Positions 16,550 to 25,196 of a DNA stretch of 64,000 nt are shown in pieces (position 1 is the first letter of the stretch; each line of letters opens with the position of its first letter). The notes beneath the pieces were generated by a model. The model ran no database searches, was not told the origin of the DNA, and worked only from the letters and a program-made list of their open reading frames with translations. This DNA is from Flavobacterium sp. 9R. Its GTDB lineage: Bacteria > Bacteroidota > Bacteroidia > Flavobacteriales > Flavobacteriaceae. Position numbers and translations under genes: made by a program. The stretch lies in assembly GCF_902506345.1 (NCBI RefSeq), contig NZ_LR733413.1:2257893-2321892 (forward strand), given 5' to 3'.

Positions 16550-16580
16550 CAAACATACTATTTTGTTGTATTTATAACAA
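16550..16580 (-). promoter_or_regulatory. promoter of the saccharopine dehydrogenase-like gene
   Basis: On the minus strand, TATGTTTG (16550-16557) lies 20 bp after TTG (16578-16580). Transcription would begin downstream of the ATG at 16556, which supports the start at 16529. Confidence 0.6.
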
Positions 16581-16633
16581 ATAGATTATGTTAAAACACA
16601 AAAAAAATAAAAATAAAACATAAATAACCCTTT

Positions 16634-16660
16634 TTGTTTGAAATGTAATAAATACTTTTG
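16634..16660 (+). promoter_or_regulatory. promoter of the DUF423 gene
   Basis: TTG (16634-16636), a 16-bp spacer, then TACTTTTG (16653-16660), 22 bp before the start codon. It is divergent from the preceding promoter. Confidence 0.6.
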
Positions 16661-16682
16661 CAATAGATTCTAATTAGGAACT

Positions 16683-17078
16683 ATGAGCAAAAAAGTAATT
16701 TCGACTGCTGCCCTTTTAGGAATGATTGCTATCATTTTAGGAGCCTTTGGCGCACACGCCTTAAAAAAAGTACTTTCAACAGAGCAACTTGTTACCTTCG
16801 AAACGGGAGTTCGCTATCAAATGTACCATGCTTTATTCCTTCTATTCATTGGTTTGACTACTTCCTTATCTGAAAAATCTAAAAAAATCATTTATTATTT
16901 TACCGTAACTGGAGTTATTTTATTCTCAGGCTCGATCTATTTTTTAGCCACCAACAATTTAACTTCTTTTGATTTTACCAAAATCGGTTTTATAACTCCC
17001 ATTGGAGGACTCTTCCTCATTCTAGCCTGGATTGTTTTATTATTTGACTTTTTAAAAAACGATAAAAAGAAAATATAA
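16683..17078 (+). CDS. DUF423 family membrane protein
   Basis: A 131-aa protein with four membrane helices. The family signature is near the N-terminus: GMIAIILGAFGAHALKKVLSTEQLVTFETGVRYQMYHALFLLFIG. A further conserved region is FSGSIYFLA. Function is unknown in the family (YgdD-like). pckA begins 70 bp downstream. Confidence 0.9.
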   Translation: MSKKVISTAALLGMIAIILGAFGAHALKKVLSTEQLVTFETGVRYQMYHALFLLFIGLTTSLSEKSKKIIYYFTVTGVILFSGSIYFLATNNLTSFDFTKIGFITPIGGLFLILAWIVLLFDFLKNDKKKI

Positions 17079-17148
17079 AACAAAAAAGGGTATTTAAAAA
17101 TTAATTTATACTTTTACAGCGAAACAAATAAAAACTAACTACAATTTT

Positions 17149-18750
17149 ATGGACACTAACACCCTTTTTACGAAATCGATTTCGTTAGAAAAATTAGGAA
17201 TTGAGAATGCCAAAATTCAGTATCAATTAACTCCAGATGAATTACACGATTTAACTATCGCTTCAGGTGAAGGAATGGAAAACTCCACAGGAGCTTTAGC
17301 CATCAATACAGGGACATTTACAGGTCGCTCACCTCAAGATCGTTTTATTGTAAAAGATAGCATTACCGAAGACAAAGTATGGTGGGGAAAAGTAAATATC
17401 CCTTTCGAGCCAGCTGCTTTTGATGCTTTATACAAAAAAGTAACGGCTCACTTATCTAACAAAGAGGTTTTTGTAAGAGATGCTTATGTATGTGCCGATT
17501 CAAATTACAAATTGAATGTACGCGTGGTAACCGAAACACCTTGGGCAAACTTATTTTGCTACAATATGTTTTTAAGACCTAACGAAGAAGAATTAGAAAA
17601 CTTCACTCCAGAATGGACTGTGGTTTGTGCTCCAAGCTTTGAAGCAGATCCAGCGGTAGATGGAACACGTCAGAGCAATTTTGCCATTTTAGATTTTACT
17701 AAAAAAATTGCACTTATAGGAGGTACAGGATATACAGGAGAAATGAAAAAAGGAATTTTCTCTGCATTGAACTTTATATTACCTGTTTACAAAAACACGT
17801 TACCAATGCACTGTAGTGCCAATGTGGGTAAAAATGGAGATACTGCTATCTTCTTTGGTCTTTCAGGAACAGGAAAAACAACTTTATCTGCCGATCCAGA
17901 AAGAAAACTAATTGGTGATGACGAACACGGTTGGACTAACGAGAACACTGTTTTCAACTTTGAAGGAGGTTGTTATGCCAAAGTCATCAACTTGTCAGAA
18001 GAAAATGAACCAGATATTTTTAGAGCCATCACTAGAGGAGCTATTTTAGAGAATGTTGTTTTTAAAGCAGGAAGCAACGAAGTAGATTTTGATGATGTTT
18101 CTATTACACAAAACACTAGAGTAAGCTATCCAATTACACATATTGACAATATTCAACCAGGATCTATTGGTAAAAATCCAAAAAATATTTTCTTTTTAAC
18201 GGCTGATTCATTTGGAATTATTCCTCCAATATCAAAACTTACTCCTGGTCAAGCAGCTTATCACTTTATATCTGGTTATACTGCAAAAGTAGCTGGAACT
18301 GAAGCGGGAGTAACAGAACCACAGCCTAATTTCTCTGCTTGTTTTGGCGCACCATTTATGCCATTGCATCCTACAAAATATGCTGAGATGTTAAGCAAAA
18401 AAATGAAAGATGCCAATGTTACCGTATGGTTGATCAACACAGGATGGACAGGTGGTGCCTATGGAACAGGAAGCCGAATGAAATTGAAATACACTCGTGC
18501 TATGATTACTGCTGCATTGAATGGTGAATTGGATGCGGTTCCTTTTGTAAATCATGACGTATTTGGAATTGCGATTCCACAAGAATGTCCAAATGTTCCA
18601 GCCGAAATCTTAAATCCAAGAAATACTTGGGAAGACAAAGCATTATATGACGTAAAAGCAGTTGAACTAGCTCAAAAATTCAAAGCAAACTTTGAAAAAT
18701 TCGAAGAATTTGCTAACGAAGAAATTTTAGCTGGAGCACCAAAAGCATAA
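17149..18750 (+). CDS. pckA: phosphoenolpyruvate carboxykinase (ATP)
   Basis: It catalyses oxaloacetate + ATP to phosphoenolpyruvate + CO2 + ADP, the entry to gluconeogenesis. The 533-aa length fits the ATP-dependent class. FTGRSPQDRFIVKD is the substrate-site segment near residue 63. The P-loop is GLSGTGKTTLSADPERKLIGDDEHGW (residues about 240-265), which includes the metal-binding aspartates. FPF-type and NTGWTGGAYGTGSRMKLKYTRAM segments follow. A strong terminator lies 39 bp downstream. Confidence 0.97.
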   Translation: MDTNTLFTKSISLEKLGIENAKIQYQLTPDELHDLTIASGEGMENSTGALAINTGTFTGRSPQDRFIVKDSITEDKVWWGKVNIPFEPAAFDALYKKVTAHLSNKEVFVRDAYVCADSNYKLNVRVVTETPWANLFCYNMFLRPNEEELENFTPEWTVVCAPSFEADPAVDGTRQSNFAILDFTKKIALIGGTGYTGEMKKGIFSALNFILPVYKNTLPMHCSANVGKNGDTAIFFGLSGTGKTTLSADPERKLIGDDEHGWTNENTVFNFEGGCYAKVINLSEENEPDIFRAITRGAILENVVFKAGSNEVDFDDVSITQNTRVSYPITHIDNIQPGSIGKNPKNIFFLTADSFGIIPPISKLTPGQAAYHFISGYTAKVAGTEAGVTEPQPNFSACFGAPFMPLHPTKYAEMLSKKMKDANVTVWLINTGWTGGAYGTGSRMKLKYTRAMITAALNGELDAVPFVNHDVFGIAIPQECPNVPAEILNPRNTWEDKALYDVKAVELAQKFKANFEKFEEFANEEILAGAPKA

Positions 18751-18788
18751 GCATACCAAAACAAAACCAAAATAAACCAACCAAAACG

Positions 18789-18823
18789 AAAAGAGCTGTT
18801 CCGTAAAGAACAGCTCTTTTTTA
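18789..18823 (+). terminator. pckA terminator, probably bidirectional
   Basis: A perfect 13-bp stem (18789-18801 with 18808-18820), CGTAAA loop, flanked by A and T runs. It also lies 17 bp after the convergent phytase stop. Confidence 0.85.
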
Positions 18824-18839
18824 TTACAAACACAGCCTT

Positions 18840-19892
18840 TTATTTTTTATGCTTATCAATAGCTTCTTGAATGATTTTCCAGTCGTAAAAGTGAAACGTC
18901 TTTCCGTTGCTCATAGCTACAAACAATCCTTTATCAAAAGGTTTTCCGATATTAATAGCCGTAACATCGGCACCATCGCATTCTATGGTAGAAGTTGGTA
19001 TTTCTGCTAATAGTTTATAATCATTAGGATTGCCGTTACTTCCTTCTCTTGTATACACCATAAAAGAATTGGCTTGTTGATTGGAAACCAAAATATATCC
19101 CGTAGTAGTAGTAGATTTATATATGGCCATTCCTTCATGATCGGATTTAAAATCTTTTTGTCCAAACAACGCTAATTCTTGATTGTCATTCAATCCAGGA
19201 TCGGCTTTGTATTTTCTAATTCCAAATTGCTCATCGCAATAATAAACTGCTCCCAACTCGTTATCAACTGCAATGGCTTCGATTTCCTTTTTCCCGCTGT
19301 AAGCACCAAATTTACGCACCAAAGTAGCTTCTACTTTAGCATTCGAAGTTCCTTTCAATTCATATTGCCATAAATATGAACCTGAAGGTCCAGATTTTCT
19401 ACCTACAATTGCAAAAACCGCTTTATCTGATGGACGTGTATAGATTGCAATTCCCATTGGATCTCTCTCCAATTCCCCTTCAAAAACAGGAATACCACCG
19501 TTATCCAAAGGCTTCAAGTCGGGCAGGCTAAAAATGCGAATCTTTTTCGTTTCACGTTCTGTAGTTACTGCTATGTCAGTTACTACGCCATCAATCTGTA
19601 AACCGTAGGCAATATCGACATTATTAGGTCTCTTGATGGTTTCTGATTTTTTTATGATTTTGCCTTGTAAATTGAACACATACAAACCACCATCAGTATC
19701 TTTATCTGTACCAATAACAAGACTTTCTTGAGGATTTGTTGGATGAATCCAAATGGCTGGATCATCGGTATCATGCAAAACGGTTTCGGTTACTACTGTT
19801 GGTTTAAGTCCATCTTTTCGCAAAGGCGCTAATGAACTGGAACAAGATGTTACAAAAGCGGCAACCACTATCAAACTACTATATTTATTCAT
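18840..19892 (-). CDS. beta-propeller phytase lipoprotein
   Basis: The 350-aa protein has a lipobox-type signal (VTSCSSS, Cys17). The body matches the six-bladed beta-propeller phytases: DTDDPAIWIHPTNPQESLVIGTDKDTDGGLYVFNLQGK, RPNNVDIAYG, ERDPMGIAIYTRP, EIEAIAVDNELGAVYYCDEQFGIRKY and SDHEGMAIY. The acidic clusters are the calcium sites that support phytate hydrolysis. It starts 3 bp after an acid phosphatase gene on the same strand and lies downstream of a TonB receptor. The locus thus looks built to take phosphate from inositol phosphates. Confidence 0.92.
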   Translation of the reverse strand: MNKYSSLIVVAAFVTSCSSSLAPLRKDGLKPTVVTETVLHDTDDPAIWIHPTNPQESLVIGTDKDTDGGLYVFNLQGKIIKKSETIKRPNNVDIAYGLQIDGVVTDIAVTTERETKKIRIFSLPDLKPLDNGGIPVFEGELERDPMGIAIYTRPSDKAVFAIVGRKSGPSGSYLWQYELKGTSNAKVEATLVRKFGAYSGKKEIEAIAVDNELGAVYYCDEQFGIRKYKADPGLNDNQELALFGQKDFKSDHEGMAIYKSTTTTGYILVSNQQANSFMVYTREGSNGNPNDYKLLAEIPTSTIECDGADVTAINIGKPFDKGLFVAMSNGKTFHFYDWKIIQEAIDKHKK

Positions 19893-19895
19893 TTT

Positions 19896-20879
19896 TTACT
19901 TTTTTTTATCAATATTCGTTTTAAAAATCACATTACCCTCAGCATCGACCACTTGCGCCAATAATTGGTCTTTGGTTACAGAAAAAGTCATAAATCCAGC
20001 TTTTTCAGCCCAAAACAAAGTCCCTTCACGAGTTCCAGAAGGTCTTACTTCGCAGGCAGCACCCGACAAAAACTGAGTGGTGTAACGATTTTTAGGCTTA
20101 ATAATTTGCAAATCGTGCTCGTGTCCACAGAAATAAGCATCTACTTTATAGGTGTCAAAAATAGTGGCAAATTTACTTTCAAAACTCTTAGTTTCTGGAC
20201 TGTCTTTTCTTTTGCCCCCACTATATAAGGGATGATGTCCAACGACTATTTTCCATTTTACAGCAGTATCTTTCGTTTCCAACTCCTTAATTAGCCATTT
20301 CTTTTGTGCTGTGGTATCTTGAGCTATAAGATTATCATACATATCCGTACCTTTTTTATAATAGCTGTCTATAAATGGCGAAGTATCCATAACCAAAAGT
20401 AACAGTTTATTACCATCTTCTAATTCAATCATCTTTTTGTAATAGGTTGAAGGCAGATGCCAACGTCTACTTACGATCGAATAATCAATTTGCGCTTTCA
20501 AACTACCTCTGTAATCATGATTTCCCAAAGTAACATACCAATCGTTTTGCAAACTATAATCCGTATAAACCGATTCAAAAGACGCCATCCACGAATAATC
20601 CTGTGTGCTTCGAACACCATTAGGATAAAAATTATCTCCCACTGTAATCACAAATTTAGAATCGAGAGTAGCAGCTGCTTTTCCCATTTGGGTAGCTACT
20701 TCCTTTTGGTAAAACTGACCATAGCGGCCAAAATCTCCCATCAATAAAAAATTCAAGCTTTTATCGGATTGTTGCAATTGCGACAAATAGCCTCCTTTGT
20801 AACCCGACAATTCTCTTAGGGCTGGCGTTTGCGCACAAAGCAGTTGTGTCACAAACAAACAAAATAGTATTTTCTTCAT
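19896..20879 (-). CDS. purple/tartrate-resistant acid phosphatase-like metallophosphoesterase
   Basis: The 327-aa protein has a signal peptide ending near CAQTPA. The dimetal phosphoesterase motifs appear in order: LLMGDFGRYG (D-x-x), VGDNFYPNGV (GDN), TLGNHDYRG (GNHD), VVGHHPLYSGG (GHH) and YFCGHEHDLQ (GHxH). The Tyr in DNFY and the arrangement fit TRAP/type-5 acid phosphatases. It removes phosphate from monoesters, a logical partner for the adjacent phytase. A terminator separates it from the upstream TonB receptor gene. Confidence 0.92.
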   Translation of the reverse strand: MKKILFCLFVTQLLCAQTPALRELSGYKGGYLSQLQQSDKSLNFLLMGDFGRYGQFYQKEVATQMGKAAATLDSKFVITVGDNFYPNGVRSTQDYSWMASFESVYTDYSLQNDWYVTLGNHDYRGSLKAQIDYSIVSRRWHLPSTYYKKMIELEDGNKLLLLVMDTSPFIDSYYKKGTDMYDNLIAQDTTAQKKWLIKELETKDTAVKWKIVVGHHPLYSGGKRKDSPETKSFESKFATIFDTYKVDAYFCGHEHDLQIIKPKNRYTTQFLSGAACEVRPSGTREGTLFWAEKAGFMTFSVTKDQLLAQVVDAEGNVIFKTNIDKKK

Positions 20880-20888
20880 TACTCTAAA

Positions 20889-20925
20889 TTAAAAAAAACA
20901 AACAGGAAAGACTTCCTGTTTGTTT
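20889..20925 (-). terminator. terminator between TonB receptor and phosphatase genes
   Basis: A perfect 13-bp stem (20896-20908 with 20913-20925, loop AGAC). On the minus strand it runs into eight T residues. It ends or attenuates the TonB receptor transcript before the phosphatase-phytase pair. Confidence 0.8.
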
Positions 20926-20949
20926 AACAAAACACCTACTGACAACAAA

Positions 20950-23766
20950 CTACAAGTCTAACTTCAACCCGAAGTTATATCGAGCTTGATAGTACTCGAC
21001 TTGTTTGGTATTCGCAACCGCACCTTGATAATAACGCAATGGTTGGTTGGTTAAATTATTCGCTTCGGCAAAAATTCGCAATTTTGAAGTTATCTTAAAT
21101 GAGGCATTAGCATCTAAGAAGAACTGTTTGTCATAATAACTATCATTGTATGCCTCAGAACCTAATTCGTCTAAATAATCTGAGGTGAAATTAGTAGAAA
21201 TTCTAGCTGAAAAACGTTTGTTTTCCCAAGATAAAGAACCGTTAAACATATGAGGTGCAGTTCCTGGTAAACTGATATTTTTACGTTCATTTCCATCTTC
21301 GTCAGCAATTCCTTTTGCTTCTGAATTGGTGTAAGTATAATTCAAGTAGATACCAAAACCTTTCAAGAAATCACCTGGTAAAAAGTCTAGCTGACGCTGA
21401 AAAGCCACTTCAAAACCAAATACGTTTACTTTGTCTCCATTTTTTGGCTGAATGAATGACCAATTTTCACCTGTTGGAATTGGATTTGCCTGACCTGGAA
21501 AATCTTTTGCAAACTTCTCGGTGGTATATTGATTATCACTAAAATTATAAATGAAATCATCTAACTTTTTATAAAAAACTCCTCCTGAAATAATCCCAAC
21601 AGATTTAAAGTAATTTTCTACCATCAAATCATAATTATTAGAAAAGGTCACATCCAAGTTTGGATTTCCAGCGGCAATTTCTCTATCAGCAGCAATATTA
21701 TTTACATAAGGCGCTAAGGCATAATAATCAGGTCTTGCCAGAGCTGTAGTCGCAGCCGCTCTAATAACTAAATCTTTGTTGGCTTTGTATTGTAAGGTCA
21801 AACTAGGCAAAAGATTAGTATACGAATTGGTATTATTGATTTGACCTTCTAAAGTTTCTTCATCTAATACTCGGTTTCCTGTATAATCGATTTTAGTATT
21901 TTCTACACGAAATCCTAGAACCATAGAAAGTTTATCATTAAAATCCTGGTCCCATCTTAAGTAAGTTGCATAAATTTTCTCTTTGGCATTGTAATTTACC
22001 GTCAAAAACTCGGCAGGATCTTCTTCTTTATCAAATAATGAAGCATTGTTCAAATCTAATTTTCCTAAGTAAGCAGCCGAAGCAAATGTTCCTGGTATGT
22101 ATTTAGCACCAGGATTGAATCCTTTTCCATCAAAAGTAACCGTGTTAACATCAGTCAAAAGTCCCATACCGCTGTTCACTGGCTCGTAGGCAAAAAACTT
22201 ATTGTCTCTTGATTTCTCTTTAATTCTTAATCTTAAACCTGCTCTAAGTCTTCCTTTTTGAGAAGGAACTACGGTAAATGGTACACGAATATTAACTTTT
22301 GCTCCAAACTCACTTTCGCTAGTATCGTCTGTATTTTCGGTAACCGAATCAAATTTGAATTTAGCGATAGATTCACCTGAAGTAGTCAATAATGGAAATT
22401 TACTTTCAGAAAAATCTTGAGTCATATCCACTCCTTTTTGACGATACTCAATATATCGCTCACCTGGACGGTATTCTCTTGCTTTAGAATAGTTAGCAGA
22501 CCAATCTAAATCTAGAGTGGAATGAATCAAATGCTCTCCTCTCAAAGAATAGTTTTGCACACGTTGATCTTCTAATCTACGGTTATCATTTCTATTATTG
22601 TCAACTCCACCTTTGGTTTGACGTTTTATTCTTCCTTCATAACCGATAATTTTTTGGGTATCAACCGCGTCATAAATGGCTTCGATATCGTCATAAGTAG
22701 TTCTATATCGATTTTCTTTATCATCTCTCCAATTATAGATTGCGTTCGCAAAAATAGAGTTGTTATCATCAAACTTATAGTCTAAAGCCAAAGAAGAACT
22801 TCTTCTAATTCTTTGTACATCATATTTTCTAATTTCTGTAGCTTGTAGAAATTCATTACCGAATTCATCTTTTACCCATTCGTTTTCGATATTATCAGAT
22901 CCATAATCTACATTATTATACGAAGCACTTAGAACTGCTCCAAGTTTAGAATCCATAAAACGATTACCGTATACAAAACCAGCAGTGTAACTCCCTTTTT
23001 CACGAATAGGTAAATAACCGCCCGCCAATGTTGCAGAAATACGTTCTTTGTTCGGTGTTGCTCTCGTAATTAAATTCACAGAACCACCAATCGCATCAGC
23101 ATCCATATCAGAAGTAAGCGTTTTGTTTACCTCTATAGTAGAAATCATATCCGATGGAATCAAATCCATTTGTACATTACGATTGTCCCCTTCGGCAGAA
23201 GGAATCCTGTCACCATTCAAACTCACTGAGTTCAAAGATGGCGCCAAACCTCTAATGATAATGTTTCTAGCCTCACCTTGATCGTATTGCATAGTCACAC
23301 CCGAAACTCTTTTTAAGGCATCACCTATATTAGCATCTGGAAAACGTCCTACTTGATCAGAAGAAATTATGTTACCAATGTTTTTATTGTTTTTTTGTTG
23401 ATTCAAAGCCTTCGCTTGTCCTTTTAAGATATCACCAACCACCACTTCATTCAATTCTGTTCCTGCTGCTTTTAGGCTGAAATCTACAACTGCATTTTTA
23501 CCTTCATTAACCTGTACTTCGTTGGTTGCAGAAGAATATCCCATATATTTAATTTGAAGACTATAATTTCCTGGGGATAGATTTAAAAATTCATAGCGCC
23601 CAGTATAATCAGTAACCGCATATTTATTCATACCAACTATTTGTACCAAAGCTCCAGGCAAAGGCAACTTATCATCGACATCAACAACTTTTCCAGAAAT
23701 CACCCCTTTTTGAGCCTGAGAAAATAGAAAAGTAAAGAAAAACAGCAACAGTAATTTTGTTTTCAT
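20950..23766 (-). CDS. TonB-dependent receptor of the phytase locus
   Basis: A 938-aa outer-membrane transporter. Signal peptide (to QAQK), then a carboxypeptidase-regulatory-like domain (GVISGKVVDVDDKLPLPGALVQI to GKNAVVDFSLK), the plug domain (about 120-240: VSGVTMQYDQGEARNIIIRGL, LNGDRIPS, DADAIGGSVNLITR) and a long beta-barrel ending in the aromatic-type strand YNFGLKLDL. There is no SusD partner, so it belongs to the non-Sus type. Co-location with phytase and phosphatase suggests uptake of inositol phosphates or released products; this is inferred from context. Confidence 0.92.
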   Translation of the reverse strand: MKTKLLLLFFFTFLFSQAQKGVISGKVVDVDDKLPLPGALVQIVGMNKYAVTDYTGRYEFLNLSPGNYSLQIKYMGYSSATNEVQVNEGKNAVVDFSLKAAGTELNEVVVGDILKGQAKALNQQKNNKNIGNIISSDQVGRFPDANIGDALKRVSGVTMQYDQGEARNIIIRGLAPSLNSVSLNGDRIPSAEGDNRNVQMDLIPSDMISTIEVNKTLTSDMDADAIGGSVNLITRATPNKERISATLAGGYLPIREKGSYTAGFVYGNRFMDSKLGAVLSASYNNVDYGSDNIENEWVKDEFGNEFLQATEIRKYDVQRIRRSSSLALDYKFDDNNSIFANAIYNWRDDKENRYRTTYDDIEAIYDAVDTQKIIGYEGRIKRQTKGGVDNNRNDNRRLEDQRVQNYSLRGEHLIHSTLDLDWSANYSKAREYRPGERYIEYRQKGVDMTQDFSESKFPLLTTSGESIAKFKFDSVTENTDDTSESEFGAKVNIRVPFTVVPSQKGRLRAGLRLRIKEKSRDNKFFAYEPVNSGMGLLTDVNTVTFDGKGFNPGAKYIPGTFASAAYLGKLDLNNASLFDKEEDPAEFLTVNYNAKEKIYATYLRWDQDFNDKLSMVLGFRVENTKIDYTGNRVLDEETLEGQINNTNSYTNLLPSLTLQYKANKDLVIRAAATTALARPDYYALAPYVNNIAADREIAAGNPNLDVTFSNNYDLMVENYFKSVGIISGGVFYKKLDDFIYNFSDNQYTTEKFAKDFPGQANPIPTGENWSFIQPKNGDKVNVFGFEVAFQRQLDFLPGDFLKGFGIYLNYTYTNSEAKGIADEDGNERKNISLPGTAPHMFNGSLSWENKRFSARISTNFTSDYLDELGSEAYNDSYYDKQFFLDANASFKITSKLRIFAEANNLTNQPLRYYQGAVANTKQVEYYQARYNFGLKLDL

Positions 23767-23789
23767 ACAAGTATTTAATGGTTAAAATG

Positions 23790-23817
23790 CAAAACTAAGC
23801 TGAATTATTTAACACAA
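23790..23817 (-). promoter_or_regulatory. promoter of the TonB receptor gene
   Basis: On the minus strand, TTG (23815-23817), a 17-bp spacer and TAGTTTTG (23790-23797) fit the Bacteroidota consensus exactly. The start codon lies 23 bp downstream. The repeat array at 23809-23925 overlaps and extends upstream of the -33 element. Confidence 0.75.
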
Positions 23818-23925
23818 TTTTACGCAGGTTTTAACAATTTGTTACGATTCAACAACACTAGCTTACTTTCGTAACACAACCCTAACACAGCTATAACTTA
23901 GTTACAACATAGCCGTAACATTTGA
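23809..23925 (-). promoter_or_regulatory. candidate PHO-box array: 11-bp-phased TTAACA-like repeats
   Basis: Hexamers related to TTAACA recur every 11 bp. First cluster: TTAACA 23809, TTACGC 23820, TTAACA 23831, TTACGA 23842. Second cluster: GTAACA 23871, CTAACA 23882, ATAACT 23893, ACAACA 23904, GTAACA 23915. B. subtilis PhoP boxes are TT(A/C/T)A(A/C/T)A repeats with 11-bp period, and E. coli PhoB boxes are also 11-bp direct repeats. The array sits directly upstream of the promoter of a phytase-linked receptor, the expected place for a PhoB/PhoP-type activator. The regulator is not in this window. Confidence 0.65.
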
Positions 23926-24033
23926 AGGAAATACCCAAAAAAAGCATTTGCAACTAAAATACAATCAGTAATTTATCGTTTGAATCATTTTTGGCGTTAA
24001 ATTTGTACTCATCAATCAAAAAATCAATCAATC

Positions 24034-25134
24034 ATGTTACAATCCTTTTTTATTTTATGTTCAGGAGCTGACAAAAACCTGCTAGAAGGTTGCTCCCAAG
24101 GTGAAAAAACCAAATTTGTAGGTATTGGAGCCACCGTGTTTTTTACAGCTGTGATGGCTTTTTTGGCGAGTGCCTATGCCTTATTTATTGTTTTCGATAG
24201 TGTATATCCAGCAATCGCTTTTGGGCTAGTTTGGAGTTTACTTATTTTTAACTTGGACCGATTTATTGTATCGACCATTAGAAAAAGAGACAAGCTAAGT
24301 GCCGAATTTTTGCAAGCTACTCCCCGTATTTTATTGGCAATCATCATTGCGATTGTGATTTCAAAACCGTTAGAAATTAAAATCTTCGAAAAAGAAATCA
24401 ACACGGTGCTTTTGAAAGAGAAAAATGCGATGGCTTTGAAAAACAAAAAAGAAGTCGCTGACTATTTCAAAACCGATTTGGATAAAAACAAAGCCGAAGT
24501 AGATAAGTTAAAACTAGAGATTTCTACTAAAGAGAAAGAAGTCAATACCCTTTATGAAACCTACATTGCTGAAGCCGAAGGAACGGCTGGCACCAAAAAA
24601 CTAGGTAAAGGCCCTGTCTTTAAGGAAAAAATTGCCAAACACGATATGTCAAAGAAAGAATTAGATACCTTACAAAAAACCAATTTGGCTAAAATTGCCG
24701 TTCTAGAAAAAGAAAACAAAAAACTGGAAGCCGATTTGGACAAAAAGGTAACGCAAACCCAACCTATTATTGATGGTTTTGATGGACTAATGGCGAGAAT
24801 CAATGCTTTGAATAGTTTGCCTTGGTTGCCTTCTTTTTTCATTATGTTGCTATTTTTAGCTATAGAAACTTCGCCTATTATTGCCAAATTATTATCTCCC
24901 AAAGGGGAATATGATTATAAACTAGAAGACCTCGAAACAGCATTAAAAGCTACAATTGAACAGGACAAATACCAACGTACTCTTTTGGTACAAACCAGCG
25001 CCAGTATGCACGACAAAGTATATGCGGATATTGCAGAAGATAAAAAACTGTATGAATTGCAACGAAAAAACGCAACAGATTTATTGGAATTACAATCCAA
25101 TACTTTTGTGGAAAAGCAAAAAAGTACTTTGTAA
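24034..25134 (+). CDS. DUF4407 domain-containing membrane protein
   Basis: The 366-aa protein starts with SGADKNLLEGCSQGEKTKFVGIGATVFFTA, the conserved entry to DUF4407. It has two N-terminal membrane helices, a third near residue 96, a long charged coiled-coil (about 125-240) and a fourth helix (LPWLPSFFIMLLFLAIETSPIIAKLLSPKGEYD). A second coiled tail ends it. Function is unknown. It is divergent from the TonB receptor and monocistronic. Confidence 0.9.
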   Translation: MLQSFFILCSGADKNLLEGCSQGEKTKFVGIGATVFFTAVMAFLASAYALFIVFDSVYPAIAFGLVWSLLIFNLDRFIVSTIRKRDKLSAEFLQATPRILLAIIIAIVISKPLEIKIFEKEINTVLLKEKNAMALKNKKEVADYFKTDLDKNKAEVDKLKLEISTKEKEVNTLYETYIAEAEGTAGTKKLGKGPVFKEKIAKHDMSKKELDTLQKTNLAKIAVLEKENKKLEADLDKKVTQTQPIIDGFDGLMARINALNSLPWLPSFFIMLLFLAIETSPIIAKLLSPKGEYDYKLEDLETALKATIEQDKYQRTLLVQTSASMHDKVYADIAEDKKLYELQRKNATDLLELQSNTFVEKQKSTL

Positions 25135-25150
25135 TCTACTATAATCTCAC

Positions 25151-25179
25151 AAAAAAACGTCCTTACGGACGTTTTTTTT
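25151..25179 (+). terminator. bidirectional terminator between convergent genes
   Basis: AAAAAACGTCC (25152-25162) pairs with GGACGTTTTTT (25167-25177) around a TTAC loop, with A and T runs on both sides. Confidence 0.85.
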
Positions 25180-25196
25180 ATAAAACTAACAACGAT

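Noticed and set aside
20950..23766. SusCD-type polysaccharide utilisation locus
   Set aside because: The receptor has no SusD partner and the neighbours are phosphatases rather than glycoside hydrolases.
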